A stretch of 64,000 bases of DNA from Corynebacterium sp. p3-SID1145 (lineage in GTDB: Bacteria; Actinomycetota; Actinomycetes; Mycobacteriales; Mycobacteriaceae), in the NCBI GenBank assembly GCA_025144245.1, contig JALXXC010000007.1, positions 91,587 to 155,586 of the forward strand, written 5' to 3'. Made by a program: the position numbers and the translations under genes. Below the pieces are notes generated by a model. The model had not been told where the DNA came from, searched no databases, and saw only the letters and a program-made list of their open reading frames with translations. Numbering within the stretch: the first letter of the stretch is position 1; each line of letters starts with the position of its first letter. Positions 46,511 through 54,381 of this stretch are shown piece after piece.

Positions 46511-47460
46511 TGAGCCAGCCCACCCACCTCGTTGTCGGGCCCGACGGGCATGGGGTGACGGAGTACGCGCTCGCTCTCGCTGCGGTAACCGATGCCCCCG
46601 TCATCCGGGAAGAAGAGTTCAGCAGTGCGCCGCTTCCGGCCGGCTTCATTCACACCACGTTCACCGACCACCTCTTCGGCCCCAGCCCCGACGCCGCCGT
46701 GGACGATCTGCTCGCCCGCGCCGGGCAGCGCCGCTTGAGCATCAGCTTCCACGACATTCCCCAACCGGAGGAGGGCGAGGAGCGTTTCGCCCGGCGCGCC
46801 CCCGCCTACCTGCGCCTCGCCTCCGCCTGCGCGGAATCCGGCGGCGTGGCCGTGACCAACTCGGACCACGAGGCCCACTTCTTCCGCTCCCGCGGTGTCG
46901 ACGTCTCCGTAGTGCGCCTGCCCATTCCCCGTGTGGAATCCACGTACGCCCCAGAACCGGGCACCGTCGGTGTCCTCGGCTTTCTTTACCCCGGCAAGGG
47001 CTACGAGGACGTGATCGACGCTTTGGCCGGCACGGATTACCGCCTGCGTTTCTTGGGGTCCGTATCACCCGGCCACGAGAAGTGGGCCGACGGGCTGCTT
47101 CACCGCGCGGACGCCGCCGACCTCAGCGCAGAGATCACCGGCTGGCTCACCGACGACGAGCTCGCCGCCGAGATGGGGCGCATCGCTGTTCCCGTCTGCG
47201 CCCACAAACACTTCTCTGCGTCCGGTTCACTGATGACGTGGCTAGGTGCGGGCCGCCGAGTGCTCGCCACCGATTCGGACTACACCCGCGAGATCGGCGC
47301 CTGGCTGCCCGGCCGCATCACGCTCGTCGACCCGTCTGCTCCAGGCGGCTGGGCCGCCGCCGTCAACACCTTCACCGAATCCGGTCCCACGGATCCGCCG
47401 TCGTGGGCGTGGGACGATGTCGCAGCGCAATGGATTGAACTCTGGAAGAGACAGACATGA
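46510..47460 (+). CDS. Glycosyltransferase-like protein (GT-B), rightward operon
   Basis: 316 aa, soluble. The start MSQPTHLVVGPDGHGVTEYAL is a short N-terminal domain with DIPQPEEGEERFARRA and VTNSDHEAHFF, then a donor-type domain with GVLGFLYPGKGYEDVIDAL, LRFLGSVSPGHEKWADGL, EITGWLTDDELAAEMGRIAVPVCAH and FSASGSLMTWLGAGRRVLATDSDYTREI. It looks like a compact GT4-type enzyme. The ATG overlaps the previous stop by one base (TGATG), and its stop overlaps the next start (ATGA). Confidence 0.72.
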   Translation: MSQPTHLVVGPDGHGVTEYALALAAVTDAPVIREEEFSSAPLPAGFIHTTFTDHLFGPSPDAAVDDLLARAGQRRLSISFHDIPQPEEGEERFARRAPAYLRLASACAESGGVAVTNSDHEAHFFRSRGVDVSVVRLPIPRVESTYAPEPGTVGVLGFLYPGKGYEDVIDALAGTDYRLRFLGSVSPGHEKWADGLLHRADAADLSAEITGWLTDDELAAEMGRIAVPVCAHKHFSASGSLMTWLGAGRRVLATDSDYTREIGAWLPGRITLVDPSAPGGWAAAVNTFTESGPTDPPSWAWDDVAAQWIELWKRQT

Positions 47461-48641
47461 TCAGCGTCATCATTCCGCACTACAACTCCCCCGAGCAGCT
47501 TGCCCGGGTGGTGGACGCCGTCCGCGCGCAGGACATCGCCGACGAGGTGGAGATCATCATTGCCGACGACGGCTCCTACCAGGTGCCCGACGTGCCCGGC
47601 GCGACCGTCGTCACGCAAGAAGACCGTGGCTTCCGCGCCGCCGCCGCACGCAACCTCGGTACATCCCACGCCCGCGGCGAGATCCTTGCCTTCCTCGACG
47701 GCGACACCGTCCCCGAACCCGGCTACCTCGCCGCCGCTACCCGCCATATCAAAGCGGACCCGCGCGCCGTCGTCGTAGGCACCCGGCTCACAGGCCCCGA
47801 ACGCACCGAGCCCCAATGGCTTATCGATGCCTGGCGCACCACCCGCCACCTCTCCTCCCCCGACGACACCTCCTGGCGCTTCATCATCTCCTCCGTTCTC
47901 ACGTGCTCCAGGGACTTCTTCGAGCGCATCGGCGGTTTCGACGGCTCCTTCGTCGGCTACGGCGGCGAGGATTGGGAATTCGGGTTCCGCGCCTGGAACG
48001 CCGGCGCCACCTTCATTCACGAGCCCGCCGCCATCGCCGTTCACGACGAGGAGGACTTCGGTCGCCGCTTCCCCGATGCCGCGGAAAAAGCCCGCGTGAA
48101 AAATGCCGAGACCACCGCACTTGCCCACCGGATCACGCACCCGATCGCTCGCCCCGAGGGTGTCCGCTTCGACACCACCGACATCAGCGTCTACCTGACT
48201 CACCACGCCGCTTTCGACAGCCCTGGTGTCCTCGACCTAGTGATCAGCTCCTGGCTCGCCCTCGACGCGACTGTCTACCTCAACTCCGCCCTCGAGATCC
48301 CCGATCTCTTCCGGGCAGATCCCCGCGTGCGCCTCTATCCCGCCACCGGCTACGGCCCCATTTCAGACCACCGCATCACTGTCGATGTCGACGGCGCTTT
48401 CCTTCTCGACAGCGCCGAGCGGTTCCACCGCTTGCTCCGCGAGACAAAGGACGGTTCGTTCGTCCAGCTCTCCCCCTCACATTCCTCGACTTCCCCGACG
48501 CTGACCATCCGCTCGCACCGCTCACGCATTCTGCGTACCCTCCCCCGCACGCTCGACGGGTCCGACAGCTCCCTCGCCGAGTTCGGCCTTTCGCTCTTTG
48601 ACGGACCGGTCCGCCTCGAGCGCCGCTTCGCTGGTTGGTAG
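47457..48641 (+). CDS. Glycosyltransferase family 2 (GT-A) with GT7C-type motif
   Basis: 394 aa, soluble. The GT2 domain (1 to about 230) has ISVIIPHYNSPEQLARVVDAV, IIIADDGSYQVPD, RAAAARNLGTSHARGEILAFLDGDTVPEPGY (DxD motif DGD) and GGFDGSFVGYGGEDWEFGFRAWN, the last shared with the GT-A half of the two-domain enzyme of the opposite operon. A second part (about 240-394) has DTTDISVYLTHHAAFDSPGVLDLVISSWLALD and may bind the acceptor. Third gene of the rightward operon, coupled by ATGA overlap. Confidence 0.87.
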   Translation: MISVIIPHYNSPEQLARVVDAVRAQDIADEVEIIIADDGSYQVPDVPGATVVTQEDRGFRAAAARNLGTSHARGEILAFLDGDTVPEPGYLAAATRHIKADPRAVVVGTRLTGPERTEPQWLIDAWRTTRHLSSPDDTSWRFIISSVLTCSRDFFERIGGFDGSFVGYGGEDWEFGFRAWNAGATFIHEPAAIAVHDEEDFGRRFPDAAEKARVKNAETTALAHRITHPIARPEGVRFDTTDISVYLTHHAAFDSPGVLDLVISSWLALDATVYLNSALEIPDLFRADPRVRLYPATGYGPISDHRITVDVDGAFLLDSAERFHRLLRETKDGSFVQLSPSHSSTSPTLTIRSHRSRILRTLPRTLDGSDSSLAEFGLSLFDGPVRLERRFAGW

Positions 48642-48685
48642 AACTAGGGTTTGCCCTGCCTTATTGAAGATGAGATAGTCAAACC

Positions 48686-49711
48686 GTGAAAACCCTCAAG
48701 GCCTTCGGAAAAGTCCTGCTCTGGGTGCTGGCTGCCATGCTAGTGCTGGTGCTCGTGGTGCTTGGCCTGCGCACATACAACGGACATAAATACCCGATCA
48801 CCAGCTTGAACGACGAGAGCTTCAGCGACGACAAATCCTCCTACGCAACCTCGGACCGGATAGCCGCGATCGAGGGCAAGTATCTCAACGGCTTCCACTT
48901 CCGCCCAGAGGAAAAGAAGCACAAAGGCGTCATCGTGGTCTACGGCGGATCGGAGGGGTCCCCGGACTACGACCGGGCATCGGCACTTGCCGACGACGGC
49001 TACGAAGTCCTCAGCCTGTTCTTCTTCGGCCAGCCCAACCAGGCACCATCTCTCGCCAATGTTCCGCTGGACCAATTCGACGAGGTCAGGGACTACATCA
49101 AAGAGAATGCCGAGGATGAAGGGCCGGTAACGGTGATTGGCACGTCGAAAGGCGCTGAATTCGCGGAGCTGCTCGCTGCTAAGGGATTCGCCGTCGATAA
49201 TGTGGTGGCTTTCGCGCCGGGCCACTATTCGTACAGTGGCCTGGATTTCTCCAGCGGCGAGGACCTGCCCTCCTTCACCAGCCGCGGCGAGCCGGTTGAA
49301 TGGGCGTCCTTCAGGAAGGCCTCCATTACTGCAGGCGCGAAAGTCATGTGGGACATGGCCACGAAATACCCGGTCTCCTACCGCCCGACATACGAAGCCG
49401 CGGCAGAGAATGCGGACGATAGTGCGCGCATCGATCTGGGCAATTTTGACGGGAATGTTCTGCTCTTCGGCGGCGAAGACGACCAGATGTGGCAGTCCGA
49501 TGTCGCGGCCCGTGCGCTAGCAGAGCAGGGCGGGAACATCGAGGCACACGTCTACCCCCGTGCCGGGCATATTTTCGCGTACTTCCCCAATTCCGAGGAA
49601 ATGCCGAACGGCTGGAAGATCATGTTCGGCGGCACAGCCGAAGGAAACCGAGCCGCCCACGACGACGCGGAGAGGATTCTGCGCGAGCGGCTCGCTCAGT
49701 GGCACGGCTAG
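48686..49711 (+). CDS. Membrane-anchored BAAT-type acyl-CoA thioester hydrolase-like protein
   Basis: 341 aa. One N-terminal transmembrane helix (about 8-30) anchors an outside-facing alpha/beta hydrolase domain like the C-terminal domain of bile-acid-CoA:amino-acid N-acyltransferase/acyl-CoA thioesterases: VIVVYGGSEGSPDYDRASALADDGYEVL, nucleophile GTSKGAEFAELLAAKG, acid in LFGGEDDQMWQSD, histidine in YPRAGHIFAYF. The start is GTG; GATAGT lies six bases upstream, so it may be leaderless. It follows the glycan operon by 44 bases and might belong functionally with it, but has its own promoter. Confidence 0.82.
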   Translation: MKTLKAFGKVLLWVLAAMLVLVLVVLGLRTYNGHKYPITSLNDESFSDDKSSYATSDRIAAIEGKYLNGFHFRPEEKKHKGVIVVYGGSEGSPDYDRASALADDGYEVLSLFFFGQPNQAPSLANVPLDQFDEVRDYIKENAEDEGPVTVIGTSKGAEFAELLAAKGFAVDNVVAFAPGHYSYSGLDFSSGEDLPSFTSRGEPVEWASFRKASITAGAKVMWDMATKYPVSYRPTYEAAAENADDSARIDLGNFDGNVLLFGGEDDQMWQSDVAARALAEQGGNIEAHVYPRAGHIFAYFPNSEEMPNGWKIMFGGTAEGNRAAHDDAERILRERLAQWHG

Positions 49712-49712
49712 C

Positions 49713-50531
49713 TCACGCAGTTCGGCGGTAGGCGCGCAGAAGGCGGCGGATATCCCCGATGAGCTTCCCGCGCATCACGTCGCGCCACCCCGCACGGATC
49801 ACAGTGAGTCCCAGACTCTGCAGCTGCTTCTGGCGCTCCAACTCCGCAAGCATCACGTCCGTGGGGGCTCCGTACGTGCCCTCGTATTTGAGCCGCCCGT
49901 CAAGCTCAACGACGAGCCATCCGTTGATCAGCATGTCAACGACCGCCCGGCAGTACTCGCCGAACGGCCCGGCGTATTCAAACGCCACCTGAAACTCGAT
50001 CTTCTCTATCTCCGGGATATTCGCCCGTAACACCGCGTCGCGGCCGATCGTCTCCAACGGGCTTTGCGATGTCCCCGCGCTCCACCTCACCAGTCCCTCA
50101 AACCCACGGATCCCGTTAGCCCTGGGCAACTTGCTTTTGATCGCATCCAGCAACGTTTCCTGCGCAATGTGCTGGTGAAAACGCAGATGCTCCAACGGCA
50201 CCAGCGCCTCAAGGCGTCCGTAGTAGCGGTAGATATCGAACAGCACCTGGATCGGATGCACAGTCGCAATGCCATTGCGTTCTTGGACGAGGTCAGTATT
50301 CAACCGTCCGCTGCGATAGATCACTCGTGGGTCTTTCGGCTGCTTCCCCGACTTCGCCCCCGACAGATACCGCAGATCCACCGCCTCCACCCACCCCAAG
50401 GTGGGAAGCCCCAGTGCAAGCGCGGCCGCTGGTCCCGTAACTGCCGCACGGGGAAAGACGGCTGCGATCTGTCGAATCTCTTCCAGGCTCATCCCCTGTT
50501 GTTTGCTGTGTTTCCCCCTCACGCCTTCCAA
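49713..50531 (-). CDS. DUF559/Vsr-like nuclease-fold protein with AbiEi-like N-terminus
   Basis: 272 aa if translation begins at the TTG at 50531 (AGAGGA four bases upstream); the ATG at 50492 is a shorter alternative. The N-terminal part (IRQIAAVFPRAAVTGPAAALALGLPTLGW) resembles the winged-helix and AbiEi-type antitoxin-like proteins of actinobacteria. The C-terminus has the PD-(D/E)xK-like pattern WLVVELDGRLKYEG, then ER-QKQLQSLGLTVIRAGWRDV. Such proteins are scattered in actinobacteria with unknown role, possibly defence. Preceded by an elaborate set of palindromes. One base separates its stop from the convergent hydrolase gene. Confidence 0.7.
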   Translation of the reverse strand: MEGVRGKHSKQQGMSLEEIRQIAAVFPRAAVTGPAAALALGLPTLGWVEAVDLRYLSGAKSGKQPKDPRVIYRSGRLNTDLVQERNGIATVHPIQVLFDIYRYYGRLEALVPLEHLRFHQHIAQETLLDAIKSKLPRANGIRGFEGLVRWSAGTSQSPLETIGRDAVLRANIPEIEKIEFQVAFEYAGPFGEYCRAVVDMLINGWLVVELDGRLKYEGTYGAPTDVMLAELERQKQLQSLGLTVIRAGWRDVMRGKLIGDIRRLLRAYRRTA

Positions 50532-50565
50532 TGATTCCTCTTCTAGGGCGGTCGCGTGAGGCAAG

Positions 50566-50587
50566 AGTGTCCATTTGAGTGGACACT
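50566..50587. promoter_or_regulatory. Palindrome AGTGTCCA-N6-TGGACACT before the DUF559-like gene
   Basis: Perfect 8-base inverted repeat (50566-50573 and 50580-50587) lying about 35-55 bases upstream of the TTG start, between the long hairpin and the gene. It looks like a repressor operator. Confidence 0.5.
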
Positions 50588-50590
50588 TGC

Positions 50591-50702
50591 GTCCCCCATA
50601 GGTGAAGTTAGTCCCGTCCGAGATGGCCTTCGCAAAAGGCCAGGTCGACTGTGACTGGTGTGGTGCCACACTGCAACGGGACTAACTTCATCTATGGGGG
50701 AC
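50591..50702. repeat. Long inverted repeat enclosing two hairpins
   Basis: Arms 50591-50617 and 50676-50702 pair at 26 of 27 positions. The 58-base interior contains a 7-base-pair hairpin (TGGCCTT/AAGGCCA, 50624-50630 with 50636-50642) and a second one (GTGTG/CACAC, around 50658-50671), so the single strand would fold as a three-way branched structure. It lies between the rpiB terminator and the DUF559-like gene. No transposase is near. Confidence 0.85.
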
Positions 50703-50713
50703 TAACCGTTCCA

Positions 50714-50740
50714 TAGAAAAACCCGCTCCGGAGAGCGGGT
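50714..50740 (-). terminator. Terminator after rpiB
   Basis: Perfect 8-base-pair stem ACCCGCTC/GAGCGGGT with CGGA loop (50721-50740), followed on the minus strand by TTTTTCTATGG. Classic intrinsic terminator 30 bases past the rpiB stop. Confidence 0.9.
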
Positions 50741-50770
50741 CAGGCGAAGCAGCGAGGAACTAGCGCGGAA

Positions 50771-51259
50771 CTACAGCGTCTTCGGTGCCGGGATCTCCTC
50801 GGTCTCGCCGGTCTCCTCGTAGCGGGCGAGGATGTCGATGCGGCGCTGATGGCGCTCCTCCACCTGGTGCTCGGGGCTGATGGCGACGAAAGCGTCGACG
50901 ATCGCCAGGGTCTCCTCGAGGGAGTGCATGCGGCCACCGATGCCGATCAGCTGGGCGTTGTTGTGCTCGCGGGCGAGCTGGGCGGTCTCGACGGACCATG
51001 CGAGGGCGCAGCGAGCGCCCTTCACCTTGTTCGCGGCGATCTGCTCACCGTTGCCGGAACCGCCCAGCACAATGCCGAGGGAGGACGGGTCGGCGACGGT
51101 CTTCTCGGCAGCGGCGATGCAGAACGCCGGGTAGTCGTCGGCGGCGTCGTACTCGTGCGCACCGCAGTCGACGACCTCAAAGCCCTTGGCCTTGAGGTGC
51201 TCGGCGATCTCGTTCTTCCGCTCAAATCCGGCGTGGTCAGCTCCAAGGTAAATACGCAT
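50771..51259 (-). CDS. rpiB: Ribose-5-phosphate isomerase B
   Basis: Interconverts ribose-5-phosphate and ribulose-5-phosphate in the pentose-phosphate pathway. The 162 aa protein starts MRIYLGADHAGFERKNEI and has VVDCGAHEYDAADDYP, IVLGGSGNGEQIAANKVKGARCAL and EHNNAQLIGIGGRM. The catalytic position that is Cys in E. coli RpiB is Ser (GGSGNGE), as in the mycobacterial enzyme. The C-terminal tail after about 145 is short and Glu-rich. Followed by a strong terminator. Confidence 0.95.
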   Translation of the reverse strand: MRIYLGADHAGFERKNEIAEHLKAKGFEVVDCGAHEYDAADDYPAFCIAAAEKTVADPSSLGIVLGGSGNGEQIAANKVKGARCALAWSVETAQLAREHNNAQLIGIGGRMHSLEETLAIVDAFVAISPEHQVEERHQRRIDILARYEETGETEEIPAPKTL

Positions 51260-51281
51260 GGCGCTAAGCCTACGGGAAGAA

Positions 51282-51896
51282 CTAGACCTGCGGAGCTTCG
51301 GTGCGGGAGCGCTTCAGCTCGAAGAAGTAGGGGTAATTGGCAAGGCCGACGGAGTGGTCGAAAAGCTTGCCGGCCTCCTCGCCTTCCGGCACGCGGGTGA
51401 TCACGGGGCCGAAGAAGGCGGTGTCGCCCAGTTTGAGCACCGGGGTGCCCACCTCGTCGCCGACGGCGTCCATCGCGCCACTGTGGTATTCACGCAGCTT
51501 CTCGTCGTATTCCTCGGTGTTGGCCACCTCGGCGTAGGAGGCATCCAGGCCGACTTCCTCGAGGGCCTTGGCGATGATCTCGTCGTAGGCACCGTAGCCT
51601 TGCTTGCCGCCCTCGCCGCCGGGGTGCACGAGGGTGCCCATCGCGGTGTAGAGCTCGTCGATCTTCTCCGGCGCTTCAGCCTTGACTTTTGCAAAGACGC
51701 GGGCCGGCCCCCAGTTCGCCTCCATGGCCTTGGCGTAATCGGCCGGGATATCCGCACCGTTGTTGAGCACGGACAGGGACATGGGCACCCACTCGACGTT
51801 GATGTCGCGGACCTTCTCCACTTCCTTGATCCAGCGGGAGGTCTGCCAGCAGAACGGGCATGCCACGTCGAACCAGAAAGTCACTTGCTCAGCCAT
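51282..51896 (-). CDS. DsbA-family oxidoreductase, mycothiol-dependent nitroreductase (Rv2466c) type
   Basis: Thioredoxin-fold protein with DsbA-like helical insertion, 204 aa. The active site VACPFCWQTSRWI carries CPFC where Rv2466c has CPWC. VGTPVLKLGDTAFFGPVITRVPEGEEA includes the cis-proline region and is typical of this mycothiol-linked group. It should act in the cytoplasm on mycothiol or mycoredoxin partners. AGGAGAGAATT precedes the ATG at 51896. The gene is divergent from pepN with a 64-base gap. Confidence 0.86.
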   Translation of the reverse strand: MAEQVTFWFDVACPFCWQTSRWIKEVEKVRDINVEWVPMSLSVLNNGADIPADYAKAMEANWGPARVFAKVKAEAPEKIDELYTAMGTLVHPGGEGGKQGYGAYDEIIAKALEEVGLDASYAEVANTEEYDEKLREYHSGAMDAVGDEVGTPVLKLGDTAFFGPVITRVPEGEEAGKLFDHSVGLANYPYFFELKRSRTEAPQV

Positions 51897-51947
51897 AATT
51901 CTCTCCTTGTCAGTTTCCCTCGTTGGGGTTGCTCGCAACCACAACGG

Positions 51948-51953
51948 TACGTT
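51948..51953 (+). promoter_or_regulatory. Putative -10 of pepN (leaderless)
   Basis: TACGTT fits TANNNT and ends seven bases before the pepN ATG, with no Shine-Dalgarno sequence between. Confidence 0.5.
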
Positions 51954-51960
51954 GGTTTGC

Positions 51961-54372
51961 ATGAAGACGAATTTGCTGCGATCCGACGCCCGACACCGCG
52001 CCGAGTTGATCAGCGGGGTGCATTACCGCATTGCGCTGGACATCACCGGCGCGGACACCTTCACCGCCCGCACCACGGCGACCTTTGAATCGAAAGAGGG
52101 CGGGACGTTCTTCGACCTTGTCGCGGACAGCTTCGAGGCGGCGCTCGACGGCACGCGTATCGACGGCCGCGAGCTCGCCCTCTCTGCGGGCTCCCACGAA
52201 CTGACGGTCACCTCCACCCACACCTATTCCCGCACCGGCGAGGGCCTGCACAAATTCACCGACCCGGCTGACGGCAAGGACTACCTGTACACCCAGTTCG
52301 AGCCGGCGATGGCGATGCGCACGTTCGCGTGCTTCGACCAGCCGGACTTGAAGGCGACGTACGAGATTTCGGTGACTGCCCCGGAGCGCTACGTCGTGGT
52401 GCTCAACGAAGCTGTGGAGCGCACCGCCAACGGCGACGGCACCTCCACCACCCGCACCGCGATCGACTACCCGCTGTCGACGTACCTCATCTGTGTGTGC
52501 GCCGGTGAGTTCGAGCGCGTCTCGGACACCTACACCTTCACCGACAACGGCGAAGAGCGGACGATTGAGCTGGGGCTGTACGCCCGCGCGAGCCTCATCC
52601 CGCACATGGATTCGGAGCGCCTGTTCGCGCAGACCAAGGACGGCTTCGATTTCTACCACGGGAAATTCGGCCGCACGTACCCCTTCGGCGACAAGTACGA
52701 CCAGATTTTCTGCCCCGAGTACAACATGGGCGCGATGGAGCACGTCGGCGCGGTGACCTACCGCGACGAGTACGTCTTCACCTCGGAGCCGACCCCGTAC
52801 CGTCTCGAGCGCCGCAACGACACCATCCTCCACGAGATGGCCCACATGTGGTTCGGCGACCTGGTCACGATGAAGTGGTGGGACGATTTGTGGCTCAACG
52901 AGTCCTTCGCCACCTGGTCCGCGGCCACAGCCCAGGTGGGCATCGGCGAGTACCCGGAGGCATGGACCACGTTCGCGTCTGTGGAGAAGGCCTGGGCCTA
53001 CAACCAGGACCAGCTCCCGTCGACGCACCCAATCGCGGCGGACGCCCCCGACATCGAGACAGCCGAGCAGAACTTCGACGGCATCACTTACGCCAAGGGC
53101 GCCAGCGTGCTCAAGCAGCTCCAGGCGTATGTCGGCTACGAGGAATTCTTCGCGGGAGTCCGCTCCCACTTCGACAACCACGCCTACTCCAACGCCGAGT
53201 TCGCCGATTTGCTCGCAGCACTCGAGGAGGCGTCGGGGCGCGATTTGTCGGATTGGGCGCAGCAGTGGCTGCGCACTACGGGTGTGTCCCGCCTGCGCCC
53301 GGATATCTCCGCGGATAGCTTCGCTGTTGTCCAGGAGTCGGGTGTCTTGCGCACGCACCGCGTTCGTATCGGGCTGTACTCGCTTATCGACGGCTCCGTC
53401 ACCCGCGTCAAGCAGGTCGAACTGGATATCTCAGGGGAGCGCACCGAAATTCCGGAGCTGGCGGGCGTGGAGCACGACCTCGCCCTGGTCAACGACGACG
53501 ACCTCACCTACTGCCTCATGGGCTTGTCGGAGGAGCACCAGCAGTTCGCGCTGGAGCACCTCGGCGACATCGAGGACTCCCTCGCCCGCACGCTCGTGTG
53601 GTCGTCGCTGTGGGAGTCGGTGCGCGACGGTTTCCTGCCCGCGCGCCAATTCGTGCGTCTAGTGGCCCGCTTCGCCGGCCAGGAGACCCACCCGAGTGTG
53701 CAGGAACGCCTCCTCGCTCAAGCCACGCAGGCAGTCAAGCAATATGTCGCCGACGACTGGCGTGCGGAAGGCATGCAGCTGCTCAACTCCGCATTCCGCG
53801 GGGCCGAACCGGCGGTCGTCTTCGACCGCGCCCTGGCCCGCCTCACGCCGGAGAAGGAGACGGTGGACCACTTCACCACGCTGCTCGAGTCGTCCGATAA
53901 CCAGGAAACGCGCTGGTTGGCGTTGACCTCGCTCATCGCCGCCGGAGAGCTGCCGGTTTCGGCCGCCGATGACGAGAAGGATCCTTCCTCCGAGGGGGCG
54001 GTGTCGCGGTTGAGGGCGCGGGCGAGCGTCGATAAGCGGTGGGCGTGGGACAAGCTGGTCAGCGAGGATCTCACGAATCTCGAGTCCCGCTACCTGATGG
54101 ACGGGCTGACCTTCACCCGTGAGGGGCTCGAAGGCTTGACCGACGAGTATTTCCGCGTCGCACCTCAGCTGTGGGACCGTCTGACCAACGAGATGGCGCA
54201 GCGGACGCTCGAGGGGATGTACCCGCTGTGGGATGTGTCCGAAACCGCGATCGCGAAGGCGGACGAATTCCTCGCTGGCGACATGCCGGCCGGGCTGCGC
54301 CGCATCATCTCCGAGGGGCAGGACCGCACGGCCCGCGCGCTGCGCAACCGCACGGTGGATGCGCAGAGCTAG
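51961..54372 (+). CDS. pepN: Aminopeptidase N (M1 family)
   Basis: Zinc metallo-aminopeptidase for peptide turnover, 803 aa, cytoplasmic. It has the exopeptidase motif NMGAMEHVGAVTYRDEY (GAMEN variant ending in His) and the zinc site HEMAHMWFGD-x17-NESFATW. The ERAP1-like helical C-terminal domain follows (about 470-803). The start at 51961 is preferred because a -10 sits seven bases ahead; the upstream frame extension runs over the divergent gene. The stop lies 9 bases from that of convergent metB. Confidence 0.95.
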   Translation: MKTNLLRSDARHRAELISGVHYRIALDITGADTFTARTTATFESKEGGTFFDLVADSFEAALDGTRIDGRELALSAGSHELTVTSTHTYSRTGEGLHKFTDPADGKDYLYTQFEPAMAMRTFACFDQPDLKATYEISVTAPERYVVVLNEAVERTANGDGTSTTRTAIDYPLSTYLICVCAGEFERVSDTYTFTDNGEERTIELGLYARASLIPHMDSERLFAQTKDGFDFYHGKFGRTYPFGDKYDQIFCPEYNMGAMEHVGAVTYRDEYVFTSEPTPYRLERRNDTILHEMAHMWFGDLVTMKWWDDLWLNESFATWSAATAQVGIGEYPEAWTTFASVEKAWAYNQDQLPSTHPIAADAPDIETAEQNFDGITYAKGASVLKQLQAYVGYEEFFAGVRSHFDNHAYSNAEFADLLAALEEASGRDLSDWAQQWLRTTGVSRLRPDISADSFAVVQESGVLRTHRVRIGLYSLIDGSVTRVKQVELDISGERTEIPELAGVEHDLALVNDDDLTYCLMGLSEEHQQFALEHLGDIEDSLARTLVWSSLWESVRDGFLPARQFVRLVARFAGQETHPSVQERLLAQATQAVKQYVADDWRAEGMQLLNSAFRGAEPAVVFDRALARLTPEKETVDHFTTLLESSDNQETRWLALTSLIAAGELPVSAADDEKDPSSEGAVSRLRARASVDKRWAWDKLVSEDLTNLESRYLMDGLTFTREGLEGLTDEYFRVAPQLWDRLTNEMAQRTLEGMYPLWDVSETAIAKADEFLAGDMPAGLRRIISEGQDRTARALRNRTVDAQS

Positions 54373-54381
54373 AACCGGGGC

